Both the position numbers and the translations under genes were made by a program. A DNA stretch of 64,000 nt. Source: Streptomyces violaceusniger (GTDB lineage: Bacteria > Actinomycetota > Actinomycetes > Streptomycetales > Streptomycetaceae). The stretch lies in the NCBI GenBank assembly GCA_005405945.1, contig BJHW01000002.1, positions 1,364,001 through 1,428,000 of the forward strand. The letters run 5' to 3'. The notes under the pieces are model-generated. The model ran no database searches. It worked only from the letters and a program-made list of their open reading frames with translations, and was not told where the DNA came from. This document shows positions 53,221-62,187 of the stretch, piece after piece; positions within the stretch are counted from its first letter, which is position 1; every line of letters starts with the position of its first letter.

Positions 53221-53888
53221 TCGCCGCGACGGGGCTGCGCTGGGTCCTGACCGTGCTGTTCCTCGTGCCCGCCCTCTCCGCCGTGCGGCGTGCCGTTACA
53301 CCCGAACGCGCCGGTGGCGGACCGGGCGCCGCCGGGAGAGTCGCGCATCTGCTGCACGCGATGATGGCCTTCGCCATGGTGGCGATGGTCTGGCCGTGGG
53401 GCATGGACCTCCCCGCCCGGCCGCAGATCATCCTGTTCACGCTGGGCGGGGCGTGGTTCGCAGGGGTGGCCCTGACCCGCCCAGCTCCACTCTCCGCCGC
53501 GCAGGCGCTGTCGGGTGCCCTACCGCACGTGGTGATGATGGGTGCGATGGCCTGGATGGCCGCCGCGATGGTCTCGTCCTCGTCCATGTCGGGGCACGGC
53601 GGCTCCGGCGGGATGGCGGACATGCCCGGGATGGACATGTCCGGTGGGTCCGGTGCCGCGGCCATGACCCTCACCGGAACCGGGCCGAGACTGACCGCCG
53701 GACTGCTGGCCGGGCTGCTCCTCCTGCTCGCCCTGCGGTGGCTGGCGCGGGGATTCGACGCCGCCCGGCTCGATGGCACCACCGGGTCGCGGCTCCCCTC
53801 GGCACCGGCCGAGCGCGACGCGTTTGATCTCGGCTGCCACGGCGCGATGGCACTGGGGATGGCGGTGACATTCGCCTTGCTCCTGTGA
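53217..53888 (+). CDS. DUF5134-type membrane protein with Met-rich loop
   Basis: 223 aa. About five membrane segments (LRWVLTVLFLVPALSAVRR; LHAMMAFAMVAMVWPWGMDL; and the last FDLGCHGAMALGMAVTFALLL). Between them lies a Met/His/Ser-rich loop (SSSMSGHGGSGGMADMPGMD). His and Met residues within the helices (HLLHAMMAFAM, HVVMMGAMAWM) are what one expects of an envelope copper-handling protein. The DUF5134 assignment is from memory of similar streptomycete proteins. Its first 30 codons are duplicated at 54.2 kb. Cu binding is an inference from residue content and context. Confidence 0.65.
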   Translation: MIAATGLRWVLTVLFLVPALSAVRRAVTPERAGGGPGAAGRVAHLLHAMMAFAMVAMVWPWGMDLPARPQIILFTLGGAWFAGVALTRPAPLSAAQALSGALPHVVMMGAMAWMAAAMVSSSSMSGHGGSGGMADMPGMDMSGGSGAAAMTLTGTGPRLTAGLLAGLLLLLALRWLARGFDAARLDGTTGSRLPSAPAERDAFDLGCHGAMALGMAVTFALLL

Positions 53889-53894
53889 GGCCGG

Positions 53895-54221
53895 AAACGC
53901 ACCGGGTCCTGGCACGGCGCGGTCGGCCTGTGGGCCTCCGTCGGCCCGCTCGCCCTCTCGGCCACCGGTCTGACCTGGTCCGCCCACGCGGGTGCGGGCC
54001 TCGGGAAGATCCAGGAGACCCTGGGCGGCAGTACCCCCGGCGGTGTCCACGGCCCTGGGGCCTGGCGCAGGGTGCCGGGGCGGGCACTCGCGCCGATGGT
54101 GCTGCCGGCCGCCGTCATCGGCTACCACGCACCGCTGTTCGGACTGCCGTCGCCGGCGTTCGTTCTGGTGGACCTGACCGTGGGCATGGTGCGGCGGCAC
54201 CGGGCGAAGGAGATCGCGTGA
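53895..54221 (+). pseudogene. Internally deleted PepSY protein remnant
   Basis: 109 codons in one frame combine two separated parts of the PepSY protein at 51.2 kb: SWHGAVGLWASVGPLALSATGLTWSA (matching its residues about 240-265) and GAWRRVPGRALAPMVLPAAVIGYHAP, then FVLVDLTVGMVRRHR (matching its last 60 residues). About 170 residues between them, including the Met-rich loop, and the whole N-terminal PepSY part are missing. There is no start codon. Its stop overlaps the next GTG. Confidence 0.8.
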
Positions 54222-54601
54222 TCGCGGCAACCGGACTCCGCTGGATCCTGACCGTGTTGTTCGCGGTGCCCGCCCTCTACGGCGTGTGGCGGACCGTCCG
54301 AACCGGCGAAATCCGTGACGCGATCGAAAGACTTGGGACTTGGCACATGGCACAAACCAGGCAGGAACCCACTCGAAACACGACGCGGCCGCCTCGCGCG
54401 CTGCCACCGCCCGCCCTGTGCGGCTTCCTTCTGCTGCTCGCCATCGTGTTCACGGCCTCCTACGCCGTGGGCGCCTACATGGGGCCCGTCGCCCCCGGCA
54501 TGCACGGTCCAGGAGTGGTGGGAGACGACCCGGAGGGCGGACGCCACGGCGACGAGCCGGGCATGGAAGGCATGGACATGGGCCACGGAGGCGGGCACTG
54601 A
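54218..54601 (+). CDS. Small copper-operon membrane protein, copy 2, fused to a DUF5134 stub
   Basis: 127 aa from the GTG at 54218. Residues 1-29 (IAATGLRWILTVLFAVPAL) copy the start of the DUF5134 protein, then from the internal ATG at 54347 an 84-residue protein follows that parallels the one at 50.5 kb: ALPPPALCGFLLLLAIVFTASYAVGAYMGPVAPG and a Met/His tail (GMEGMDMGHGGGH). The stub looks like a leftover of a deletion. Which start is used is unclear. The ATG has only a weak ribosome site. The stop overlaps the CopA copy 2 start (TGATG). Confidence 0.65.
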   Translation: MIAATGLRWILTVLFAVPALYGVWRTVRTGEIRDAIERLGTWHMAQTRQEPTRNTTRPPRALPPPALCGFLLLLAIVFTASYAVGAYMGPVAPGMHGPGVVGDDPEGGRHGDEPGMEGMDMGHGGGH

Positions 54602-56883
54602 TGGCTACGGATCCGGTCTCCGTGCGGGTGGAGACCGACTTGATGATCGGTGGCATGACCTGCGCCGCCTGCGTGAAGCGGGTCGAGAGGAAGCTGAGCA
54701 GGCTGGAGGGGGTCACCGCGACGGTGAACCTGGTGAGCGGACGGGCCCGTGTCCACCACCCCCGCGAGACAGGCGTCGAGCAGCTCGTCGAGGCTGTCCG
54801 GAGCGCGGGATACACGGCCGCGCGCCCCGAACCGCCGTGCCGGGAAGAGCGGTGGGAAGCGGGCGGTGACTCCGTGGAGGCGGATCGGCGCGAGCGGGAC
54901 CGGCTGCTCGTCACCGCGCTGCTCGCGCTGCCGGTGCTGGTCCTGTCGATGGTGCCCGGGTGGCAGTTCCGCAACTGGCAGTGGCTGTGCTTCGTGCTCG
55001 CCGCGCCCGTGGCGGTCTGGGGAGCCTGGCCGTTCCACCGCAGGGCCGTATCCGGGCTGCGGCACTCGGCGGCCACTATGGACACCCTCGTCTCGCTCGG
55101 TGTGGCCGCCTCGTTCTCGTGGTCCTCCTACGCGCTGTTCCTCGGTGGAGCGGGCGACCCCGGCATGCGGATGTCGTTCGGCCTGATGCCCATGGCCTCG
55201 GACGGTGTCGCCCACATCTACCTCGAGGCGGCGGTCGGCGTACCCCTGTTCGTCCTGGCGGGCCGCTACCTGGAGGCGAGGGCGCGGCGGGGCACCGGTG
55301 CGGCTCTGCGTTCCCTCGCACGGCTGGCGGCGAAGGAAGTGGCCGTACGGGACGCCGCGGGCGAGCGTCTGGTCCCCATCGAGGAACTGCGGGTCGGGCA
55401 GATCTTCGTCGTCCGGCCGGGTGAACGTGTGGCCACGGACGGAGTCGTCACCGGGGCAGTTCGGCGGTGGATCTCGCGCTGGTCACCGGAGAGAGCGAGC
55501 CCGTCGAGGTCGGACCGGGCGAACCCGTCGTCGGCGGTGCCGTCAATGTGGGTGGCCTGCTGCTGGTCCGGGCCACCGCCGTCGGCGCGGACACCCAACT
55601 GGCCCGTATCACCCGGCTGGTGACCGAGGCCCAGGCAGGCAAGGCGAAAGCACAGCGGCTGGCCGACCGGGCCGCCGGAGTCTTCGTACCGGTCGTGCTC
55701 ACCCTGGCCGCCACCGTGCTCGGATTCTGGCTCGGCGCCGGAGCCGAACCTCAGGCCGCGATCACCGCGTGCGTGGCCGTGCTGGTCGTGGCCTGCCCCT
55801 GTGCCCTGGGCCTGGCGACCCCGACCGCGCTGATGGCCGCGACGGGCCGCGGGCTCAACTGGGCGTTCTGATCAGTGGCCCGCGGGCGTTGGAGGGCCTT
55901 GAGCACATCGATGCCGTGGTGCTCGACAAGACCGGCACCCTCACCTCCGGGCACATGGGCGTCGTCCGGGTCACGGCCGTGCCGGACGGCGTCGGCGAAC
56001 AGCCGGCGGTCCGGCTCGCGGGCGCGGTCGAGCAGGGTTCCGAGCATCCCCTCGGACGCGCTGTCACCGCGTACGCACGGCGGGCCGCTGCCGGACAGCC
56101 ACTTCCGGACGCGGCCGACTTCGCCGCGCTGCCGGGCCGGGGCGTGCGCGGCCGGGTGGACGGCAGATTGGTGGAGGTTCTGGCCCCGGACGAGGTGTTG
56201 CCCGGGCCGCTCGCCGAGGTGCTCCCCGCCGCCGAGGCGGCCGCCCACACCACGGTCGTGGTCCGCGTCGACGGCGTCACCGAGGCGCTGATCGAGGTCG
56301 GCGACGTGCTCAGGCCTGAGAGCTACCGGGCCGTGGACCGGCTGAAGCGCCTGGGAGTACGCCCGGTGCTCGCCACGGGCGACCACGAGGCGCCCGCCCG
56401 AGCGGTCGCCGCCCACGTGCGCATCGAGGAGGTACACGCCCGGTGCACGCCCGAGGCCAAGGCCGACCTCGTGCGCGCGCTGAGGGAGAGCGGCCACCGG
56501 GTCGCCGTCGTCGGCGACGGGGTCAACGACGCGGCCGCCCTGGCCGGCGCCGACCTGGGCATCGCGATGGGCACGGGCACGGACGTGGCCATCGGAGCTT
56601 CCGACGTAACCCTGGTCCGCGGGACATCGAGGTCCTGGCGGACGCCATCCGACTCGCCCGCGCCACTCTGAGCACCATCAGGGCCAACCTGCTCTGGGCC
56701 TTCGGCTACAACCTCGTCACCGTACCGCTGGCCATGGTCGGACTGCTCAACCCCATGCTCGCCGCCGCCGCGATGTCCGCCAGCTCACTGCTCGTGGTCG
56801 GCAACAGCCTGCGCCTGCGCGCCTGGCAGCCGTCGCCGACCGGCAGGCGTCCCTCCCGTCCTGTCACCCGGATGCCACGGTGA
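54601..56883 (+). CDS. Cu(+)-exporting P1B-type ATPase, copy 2 (frame broken three times)
   Basis: 761 aa after repair, a clear paralogue of the copy at 48.1-50.5 kb. HMA domain (GGMTCAACVKRVERKLSRLEG), CPC (VVACPCALGLATPT), DKTGTLTSG, TGDHEAPARAV, GDGVNDAAALAG and MSASS are all kept. Breaks at GGGG 55453-55456, GGG 55851-55853 and GGG 56621-56623 each mend with one G (giving VTGGSSAVDLALVTGE, GRGAQLGVL and RGDIEVLADAIRL). If the breaks are real, this copy is dead and only copy 1 exports copper. The same kind of break elsewhere argues for errors. It starts inside the upstream stop (TGATG). Confidence 0.85.
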
Positions 56884-56953
56884 CGCCCGTGTCCGCCGCT
56901 TGCGGGCCGCATTTCCGGATCTGTCGCCCGACACCGAGGTGGAGAACCGCCCG

Positions 56954-57465
56954 ATGACATACGCCTCCTGGACGCCCAGCTCCCGTCGGATCAGGGACTC
57001 CCTCCTGGCCGCGGTCGCTCCGGTCTGCGCCTTCGTCCTCGCGCTGGGTGGCCTCGCCGCGTGGACCGCCGAGGGCAACGCGGGCAGCCCCCACGGATCG
57101 GCGTCACCGAGGCACGGCTCTTCCTGCCATCCCCGGACCTGCCGAAGACCGCGGCGTTCTTCCGGATCACCAACACGGGCGGTGCGCGGGACCGGTTGGT
57201 CGGGGTCACCTCCTCGGCGGTCACCGGGGAGATCTCCCTCAGCCGTCACCGGATGACCGGAAGAGGCGCCGCGTACCGGCAGGCCACAACGTCACTGCCG
57301 GTTCCGGCGGGCGGCGCCCTCGACATGTCCCCGGAGACCAGTGATGTGACCGTCCCGGTCACGGCGCATTGGAGGAGGGGAGACGTGGTGCCCTTCACCC
57401 TCCGCTTCGAGCACAGCGGACGGGTCGAGGCCAAAGCCGTCGTGGTGCGCCCCGGCGAGGGGTGA
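56954..57465 (+). CDS. PCuAC-domain copper chaperone, copy 2 (frame broken once)
   Basis: 170 aa after repair. Signal/anchor segment (LLAAVAPVCAFVLALGGLAAW) and PCuAC domain (TAAFFRITNTGGARDRLVGV, HRMTGRGAAY, GALDMSPETSDV, PFTLRFEHSGRVEAKAVVV). The break at CCCCC 57088-57092 mends to GSPPRIGVTEARLFLP. It is the last gene of the second copper module, 70 bp after CopA copy 2, mirroring the order of copy 1. The ligand His/Met pattern is similar but the two proteins are only moderately alike. Confidence 0.78.
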
Positions 57466-57878
57466 GCGGTACGACTCTGCCACCAGCAGCCCGTGCACTT
57501 CATGCTGCGGCTCCCACCCCCGAACACGCTGCTCGACTCACCCGCGCGCAACTGCCGTGCGTCTCCCACCAGTTCACTCAGGGCAATGGGTCAGGTGACG
57601 GCGAACATGCGGCGGTATTCACTTGGGGTGATCCCGGTGGCGCGGCGGAAGTGCTGCCGGAAGTTTGCCGGGGTTCCGAGCCCGCAGAGCCGTGCGACGT
57701 GGAAGGCGCCGACATCGCACAGAAGGTGTCCCACGTACTCGAGTACCCATGGTCACCCGAGGCTTCCGGGCCTTTGCCGAACAGCCCACGACTCCCGGGA
57801 ACTCACGACCGCTTCGCCGCGACTACTGCATCAGAACACTTCAGCCTATGAGCACAGCCTGTACATAAAGGAGCCCAC
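57466..57878. other. 413-bp gap with an AraC remnant; no intact gene
   Basis: Apart from the AraC-type fragment at 57591-57730 on the minus strand, I see no gene. The 60 bp before the binding-protein start contain AAAGGAG as its ribosome site, and a repeated CAGCCT that is too weak to call an iron box. Confidence 0.5.
57591..57730 (-). pseudogene. 3' remnant of an AraC-family regulator
   Basis: About 45 codons match the end of an AraC-type DNA-binding domain: FHVARLCGLGTPANFRQHFRR, ATGITPSEYRRMFAVT then stop. The first HTH, the sensor domain and any start are missing. It sits between the copper module and the ABC importer and marks an old deletion. Confidence 0.7.
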
Positions 57879-58913
57879 ATGCCGATGAAACGGTCGGCCG
57901 CCGGCACCCTGGCCGCAGCCCTCTGCCTGCTCACGGCGGCATGTGGCTCCTCGTCCGAGGGCAAGGCGAGCGGCGGCACCACCGAGGCCGCCGCCTCGAA
58001 ATCCGGCTACCCGGTCACCCTCGACAACTGCGGTGAGAAGGAGACCTTCAAGAAGGCCCCAGCCGGGTCGTCGTCATGAACGGCGCCTCGGTCGCCGAGG
58101 TCTCCACGCTTCTCGCCCTCGGCCTCCAGGACAAGATCGTCGCCAACCAGCAAACCTACGGAATGTCCGAGGTGGCGGACCGGGCCGCGGCCATCAAACA
58201 CCTGCCCACCGGTGACATCAAGCTCAACGAGGCCTACGACATCCCCGCGAGGCCATGCTCGGCCTGCGCCCCGATCTCGTCCTGTCCGTCACCACGTACG
58301 GCTTCGGCCAGAAGAACGGCTTCGCCACCCGTGAGCAGCTGAAGCAGGTGGGAGCCAACAGCTACGTCTCCCCGCAGGGCTGCGACGACGATCCCTCCAG
58401 GATGACCGTCGCCGACAGCTACCAGCTGCTGCGCGACATGGGAAAGATCTTCAACGTCAGTGACAAGGCCGAGAAGCTGATCGCCGAGTCCGAGAAGAAC
58501 ATCGAGGCGGTCTCCGAAAAGGTCAAGGGGAGAAGAAGCCGAAGGTCATGGTGCTCTTCTCCAACATGGCCATGGGCAGCAACGACTTCAGCTCGGTCTT
58601 CAGCAAGGGCATCGTCAACGACATCCTCGCCAAGGCCGGCGGCGCCAACGCCTTCGAGGACGCTTCCAAGGCCCTCTTCGCCGACCTGAGCAAGGAGAAG
58701 GTGGCCGCCACCGACGTCGACGCGCTCGTCGTCATCAGCTACAACGACCCCGATCCGGCTGCCTACGCCAAGAAGCTGCTCAAGGAGTTCCCCCAGTGGT
58801 CAGCCGCCGAGAACAACGAGTACGTCGTCCTGTCCGACTCGATGTACCTGGGCCCCAGCAACGACCTGGCGGTGGAGAGGATCGCCAAGATGCTGCACCC
58901 CGAGGCGTTCTGA
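57879..58913 (+). CDS. FecB-type ABC substrate-binding lipoprotein (frame broken three times)
   Basis: 345 aa after repair. Lipoprotein signal (AALCLLTAACGSS, Cys near residue 23) and a two-lobed siderophore/corrinoid-binding fold: SRVVVMNGASVAEVSTLLALGL, AMLGLRPDLVLSVTTYGFGQ, KPKVMVLFSNMAMG, MYLGPSNDLAVERIAKML. Breaks at CCCC 58057-58060, CCCC 58243-58246 and GGGG 58527-58530 are each mended by one base. It forms an operon with the permease and ATPase that follow. The ligand is probably a metal chelate, but the sequence does not tell which. Confidence 0.83.
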
Positions 58914-59934
58914 CCCGGCTCGGAACTCCGCTGGCGTTCACGCTCCTGCCCGTCGTGCTGACCGTCACGATGATCGTGGGGATCAGTATCGGCGCGGTCA
59001 ACGTTCCGCTGGGCGACGTGTGGGGGATCGTCCTCCACCATGTCACCGGCGCGGGGGCGGCGCACTCCGACCCGCGCTGGACCAGATCGTCTGGAACTTC
59101 CGCACCCCGCGGGTGGTCCTCGCGGCCTTGGTCGGTGCGGGCCTGGCCGTGTCCGGCGCCGTGCTGCAAACCGTGGTGTCCAACCCGCTGGCCGACCCCA
59201 TCGTGCTGGGTTTCTCCTACGGTGCCACGCTCGGCGCGGTGCTGGTCATCACCCTGGGCGGCGGCGCGGCGCTGGCCGGGCTCGGGGTGTCGGCGGCCGC
59301 GTTCCTCGGCGCGGTCGCCGCCGGGGCGCTGGTCTTCGTCCTCGGACAACGCCGGGGACGCCTGGCGCCGACCCGGCTGGTGCTGGCCGGCGTCGCCGTC
59401 GGCTACGTCTTCCTCTCGGCCACGAGCTACGTGCAACTCCAGGCGACGCCGACCGAGTTGCGGACGGTCATGTTCTGGATGCTGGGCAGCGTCTCCGGCG
59501 CGCAGTGGGACCAACTCCCCACCGTCACCGTGGTGGTGCTCGTCACCACTGCGCTCCTCGGTCTCTTCGGCCGACGGCTCAATGCCCTGCTGGCCGGCGA
59601 CGAGTCCGCCACCGCGCTCGGCGTCGACGTCAACCGGCTGCGCGCCGTGCTCCTGGTGCTCGCCGCACTGCTGACGGGAACCGTCATCGCCGTAGCCGGC
59701 AGCATCGGCTTCGTCGGCCTGATGATCCCGCATCTGGTGCGCCTGACCACCGGCGCCGACCACCGCCGGCTGCTCCCCCTGACCGCCCTGCTGGGAGCCG
59801 TCTACCTGGTCCTCGTCGACCTGCTCTCCCGCACCCTCAACCGCCCCGACGAAATCCCCCTGGGCATCCTCACCGCTCTGCTCGGCGCCCCCTTCTTCCT
59901 GTGGCTACTGCGCCACAACAAGGGCCTGGACTGA
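58910..59934 (+). CDS. FecCD-type ABC permease (frame broken once)
   Basis: 341 aa after repair, about nine to ten helices. FRTPRVVLAALVGAGLAVSGAVLQ, NPLADPIVLGFSYGA, GSIGFVGLMIPHLVRLTTGADHRRLLP and RPDEIPLGILTALLGAPFFLWLL are signatures of siderophore/B12 permeases. The break is at CCC 59071-59073; one base gives SDPALDQIVWNFRTPR. No ATG, GTG or TTG exists at the expected place. The frame opens with CTG at 58910, overlapping the upstream stop (CTGA). This may be a rare CTG start, or another local error. Confidence 0.85.
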
Positions 59935-59938
59935 CATC

Positions 59939-60766
59939 ATGAAACTCACCGTCGACCGGCTCCACGTCACCCTGGACCACAACCCGATTCTCCGGGACGT
60001 GAGCCTGGAGGCCCGGAAGGCCGACATCGTCGGCCTCGTCGGCCCCAACGGCAGCGGCAAGTCCACCCTGCTGCGCACCGTCTACCGCTCGCTCCGCCCG
60101 GCGGACGGTGTGGTCAGGGTGGGCGAGGACAGCGTGTGGGAGCTGTCCCCCCGCGCCGCTGCGCGTCGTACGGCCGCCGTTCTCCAGGACGCCGGCGGCA
60201 ACACCACCGGCCTGACCGTCACCGAGATCGTGGCCCTCGGCCGCGTCCCGCACCACGGGCTGCTCGGCCGTGACGGAGCCGAGGACCGCGAAGCCGTCTC
60301 CGACGCCATCGACCGCTGCGGAGTACGGCCCTTCGCGGACCGCGACTACGCCTCCCTGTCCGGCGGCGAACGACAGCGCGTCCTCCTGGCAAGGGCACTG
60401 GCGCAGCGTCCACGGCTCCTCGTTCTGGACGAGCTCACCAACCACCTCGACATACGGGCCCGGTTCGAACTCCTGGCCCTGATCCGGGCCACCGGCGTCA
60501 CCACCCTCGCCGTCCTGCACGACCTCGACCTCGCCGCCCGTCTCTGCGACCATCTCGTCGTCCTGCACGACGGCGCCGTGGCGGCGGCGGGACCGGTCCT
60601 GGAGGTGCTCACTCCGGACCTCCTCGCCGACGTCTTCGGCGTCCGCGCCGCCACCGAACGGCATGCCGACGGCGTCATCCGCATCACCTACGCGGCCCAG
60701 CCCGTCGCGAACGGCGAGAGCGCCGGGCACGACCAGGCCCGTCTCACCGAGACCACCGAGTGCTGA
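59939..60766 (+). CDS. FecE-type ABC importer ATP-binding protein
   Basis: 275 aa. Walker A GPNGSGKST, signature LSGGERQR, Walker B LLVLDELTNHLD (Leu where Pro is usual after Asp-Glu), and switch His in LHDLDLAA. It pairs with the permease 4 bp upstream and the lipoprotein to import a metal-chelate or cobamide-like compound. Intact frame. The Walker B change is common in this ATPase group and should not stop hydrolysis. Confidence 0.93.
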   Translation: MKLTVDRLHVTLDHNPILRDVSLEARKADIVGLVGPNGSGKSTLLRTVYRSLRPADGVVRVGEDSVWELSPRAAARRTAAVLQDAGGNTTGLTVTEIVALGRVPHHGLLGRDGAEDREAVSDAIDRCGVRPFADRDYASLSGGERQRVLLARALAQRPRLLVLDELTNHLDIRARFELLALIRATGVTTLAVLHDLDLAARLCDHLVVLHDGAVAAAGPVLEVLTPDLLADVFGVRAATERHADGVIRITYAAQPVANGESAGHDQARLTETTEC

Positions 60767-60875
60767 AACGGAGATGGGTTCGCGTCAGGCTCCGGAGGCG
60801 CGCACGGGTTCCGGGACCCTCGTACTGGATACCGGACCGGGTGGCCTCGGCCGCCCCTGGGCTGAGTTCGGGGCG

Positions 60876-60887
60876 TATACTGCACAT
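60876..60887 (+). promoter_or_regulatory. -10 element for a leaderless mini-ORF
   Basis: TATACT at 60876-60881 is followed by six bases and then ATG at 60888, so transcription should start at about the A of ATG. No good -35 is seen at 16-18 bp, so an activator or another sigma factor may be needed. Confidence 0.45.
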
Positions 60888-60944
60888 ATGCGACGCCCGG
60901 TCACGGACCCGCGCGCGGTCCGGATGAGGAGGCGCACACGATGA
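60888..60944 (+). CDS. 18-aa leader ORF coupled to the zinc-ribbon gene
   Basis: MRRPVTDPRAVRMRRRTR is read from an ATG placed at the predicted transcript start, and its TGA overlaps the ATG of the next gene (ATGA). AGGAGG for the next gene lies inside it. It is probably a coupling leader. No peptide function is known. Confidence 0.4.
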   Translation: MRRPVTDPRAVRMRRRTR

Positions 60945-61116
60945 GCGGCACGGCTCGGCCCGGCGACCCGGACCGTGAGACGGCGGACCCGGCGCCCGCC
61001 GAGCCCGAGGGCGGGACCCCGCCTGCTGGCTGGAGAGGGTGTGCGCCGACTGCGGCGCGATCCAGGACACCGCCCACTTCGCTCGCTGTGCGCGCTGCGG
61101 AGCCCCGAGGGAGTGA
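60941..61116 (+). CDS. Small zinc-ribbon protein (frame broken once)
   Basis: 58 aa after repair. An acidic, Pro-rich head (SGTARPGDPDRETADPAPAE) is followed by CWLERVCADCGAIQDT, AHFARCARCGAPRE, which has two CxxC knuckles that would bind one zinc. The break is at CCCC 61017-61020; without the extra base no Cys pair appears. Short zinc-ribbon proteins of this form are common in streptomycetes without known role. AGGAGG eight bases upstream of the ATG supports the start. Confidence 0.75.
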
Positions 61117-61292
61117 GCGGGGCGCCCGGCCGCTGCCCGGCACCCTCGATCTGTACGCCTTCTCGCCGCGGGGGAGCGCCTCGGCCGAGCCGTCAGCTGG
61201 CCGTCGTTGAGGACCCGAAGTCCCCTGCGGCGCATGCGAGTTGCTGCTTATGAGCAGAACTCTGGCGGCTGTGCACCCTGTGGGCTACCGTC

Positions 61293-61319
61293 GGTAACAC
61301 GTTGCCGGCCGGTAACACG
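61293..61319. repeat. GGTAACACG direct repeat before the FAD dehydrogenase remnant
   Basis: Exact copies at 61293-61301 and 61311-61319, 18 bp apart (under two helical turns), about 66 bp upstream of the GTG start. It could be a binding site for the lost gene's regulator. The rest of 61117-61384 holds no gene that I can support. Confidence 0.5.
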
Positions 61320-61384
61320 ATTCCGTCGCGGCGACCTCCTCCCTATCTCCCGCACCCTCCGAACCCCCTTCCGGAAGGCAGCTC

Positions 61385-61999
61385 GTGGAGAACTCCACAG
61401 AGAATTCCGCGTCGCCCGCCGGGATCAGCCGCCGCCGCGCCCTGACGGCGGCGGGCGGTGTGCTCGCCGGCGCCGCGCTCGCCCAGGCGGCGGTTCCGGC
61501 CTTCGCCGCCTCCGGGGCGTCCTCGGACGCGGACGCCATCGTGCTGGTCGCGGGCATGAACAAGTTGACCGGCGACGACCTGATCGACCTGGCGGACCTC
61601 AAACGGCAGATCGAGGCCCGCGACCGCGAGATCGAGAACCCGTACACCAAGGACGTCCAGGTCATGGGCATCCGCAACGCGCTCGCCTACCCCGGCGACA
61701 CCCTCAGCCGCACCGCCTCCGCGCACCGGATCCTGGACTCGGGCGCCGGACCCCTGATCGCCGTGCGCCTCAACATCCTCACCCGCAAGACCCTCGGCGG
61801 CCTCCAGACCGACCTCTCCGGCCGCGTCCTGGACGCCTCCGGCGACCCGGTCAGCGGCCTGTGCGCGGCCGGTGAGGTGGCCGGCTTCGGCGGCGGCGGA
61901 GTGCACGGCTACCGCTCCCTGGAGGGCACCTTCCTCGGCGGCTGCCTCTTCTCGGGCCGCACGGCGGGCCGCGCGGCGGCGTCCGCGACCGCGACCTGA
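61385..61999 (+). pseudogene. Internally deleted Tat-exported FAD-binding dehydrogenase
   Basis: 204 aa, in frame. Tat signal (SRRRALTAAGGVLAGAALAQ) and the start of an FAD fold (SSDADAIVLVAG) run directly into MNKLTGDDLIDLADLKRQIE, ARDREIENPYTKDVQVMGIRN and the C-terminal FAD motif GEVAGFGGGGVHGYRSLEGTFLGG, which ends such enzymes. Full-length relatives are about 550 aa, so roughly 340 residues including the GxGxxG nucleotide site and active site are missing between about 61548 and 61552. It cannot bind FAD normally. The GTG start is after GGAAGG. Confidence 0.8.
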
Positions 62000-62187
62000 C
62001 CCGGTCGGCGGGCCGACGGATCCCGGCGACCGTGGTGAAGACGCCGCCGCTCAGCCGCCGCCCAGCCCCGCAACCGCTCCGTCGGCCCGCCGAAGGGCGC
62101 ACCGGCCACATGGGGGACTCGTCCCGCACTCCGCGGCCGACCGGGAACACTCCCGGTCGGCCACGTCGCCGTGGCAAGGAGGACGCA

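Noticed and set aside
54601..56883. Programmed ribosomal frameshifting in CopA copy 2
   Set aside because: Three shifts in one gene, no slippery heptamer, and the same one-base loss in G/C runs in many unrelated genes make sequence error far more likely.
57820..57870. Iron box (DmdR/IdeR type) before the binding-protein gene
   Set aside because: Two CAGCCT-like halves are seen but the central palindrome of the consensus is absent, so the match is too weak.
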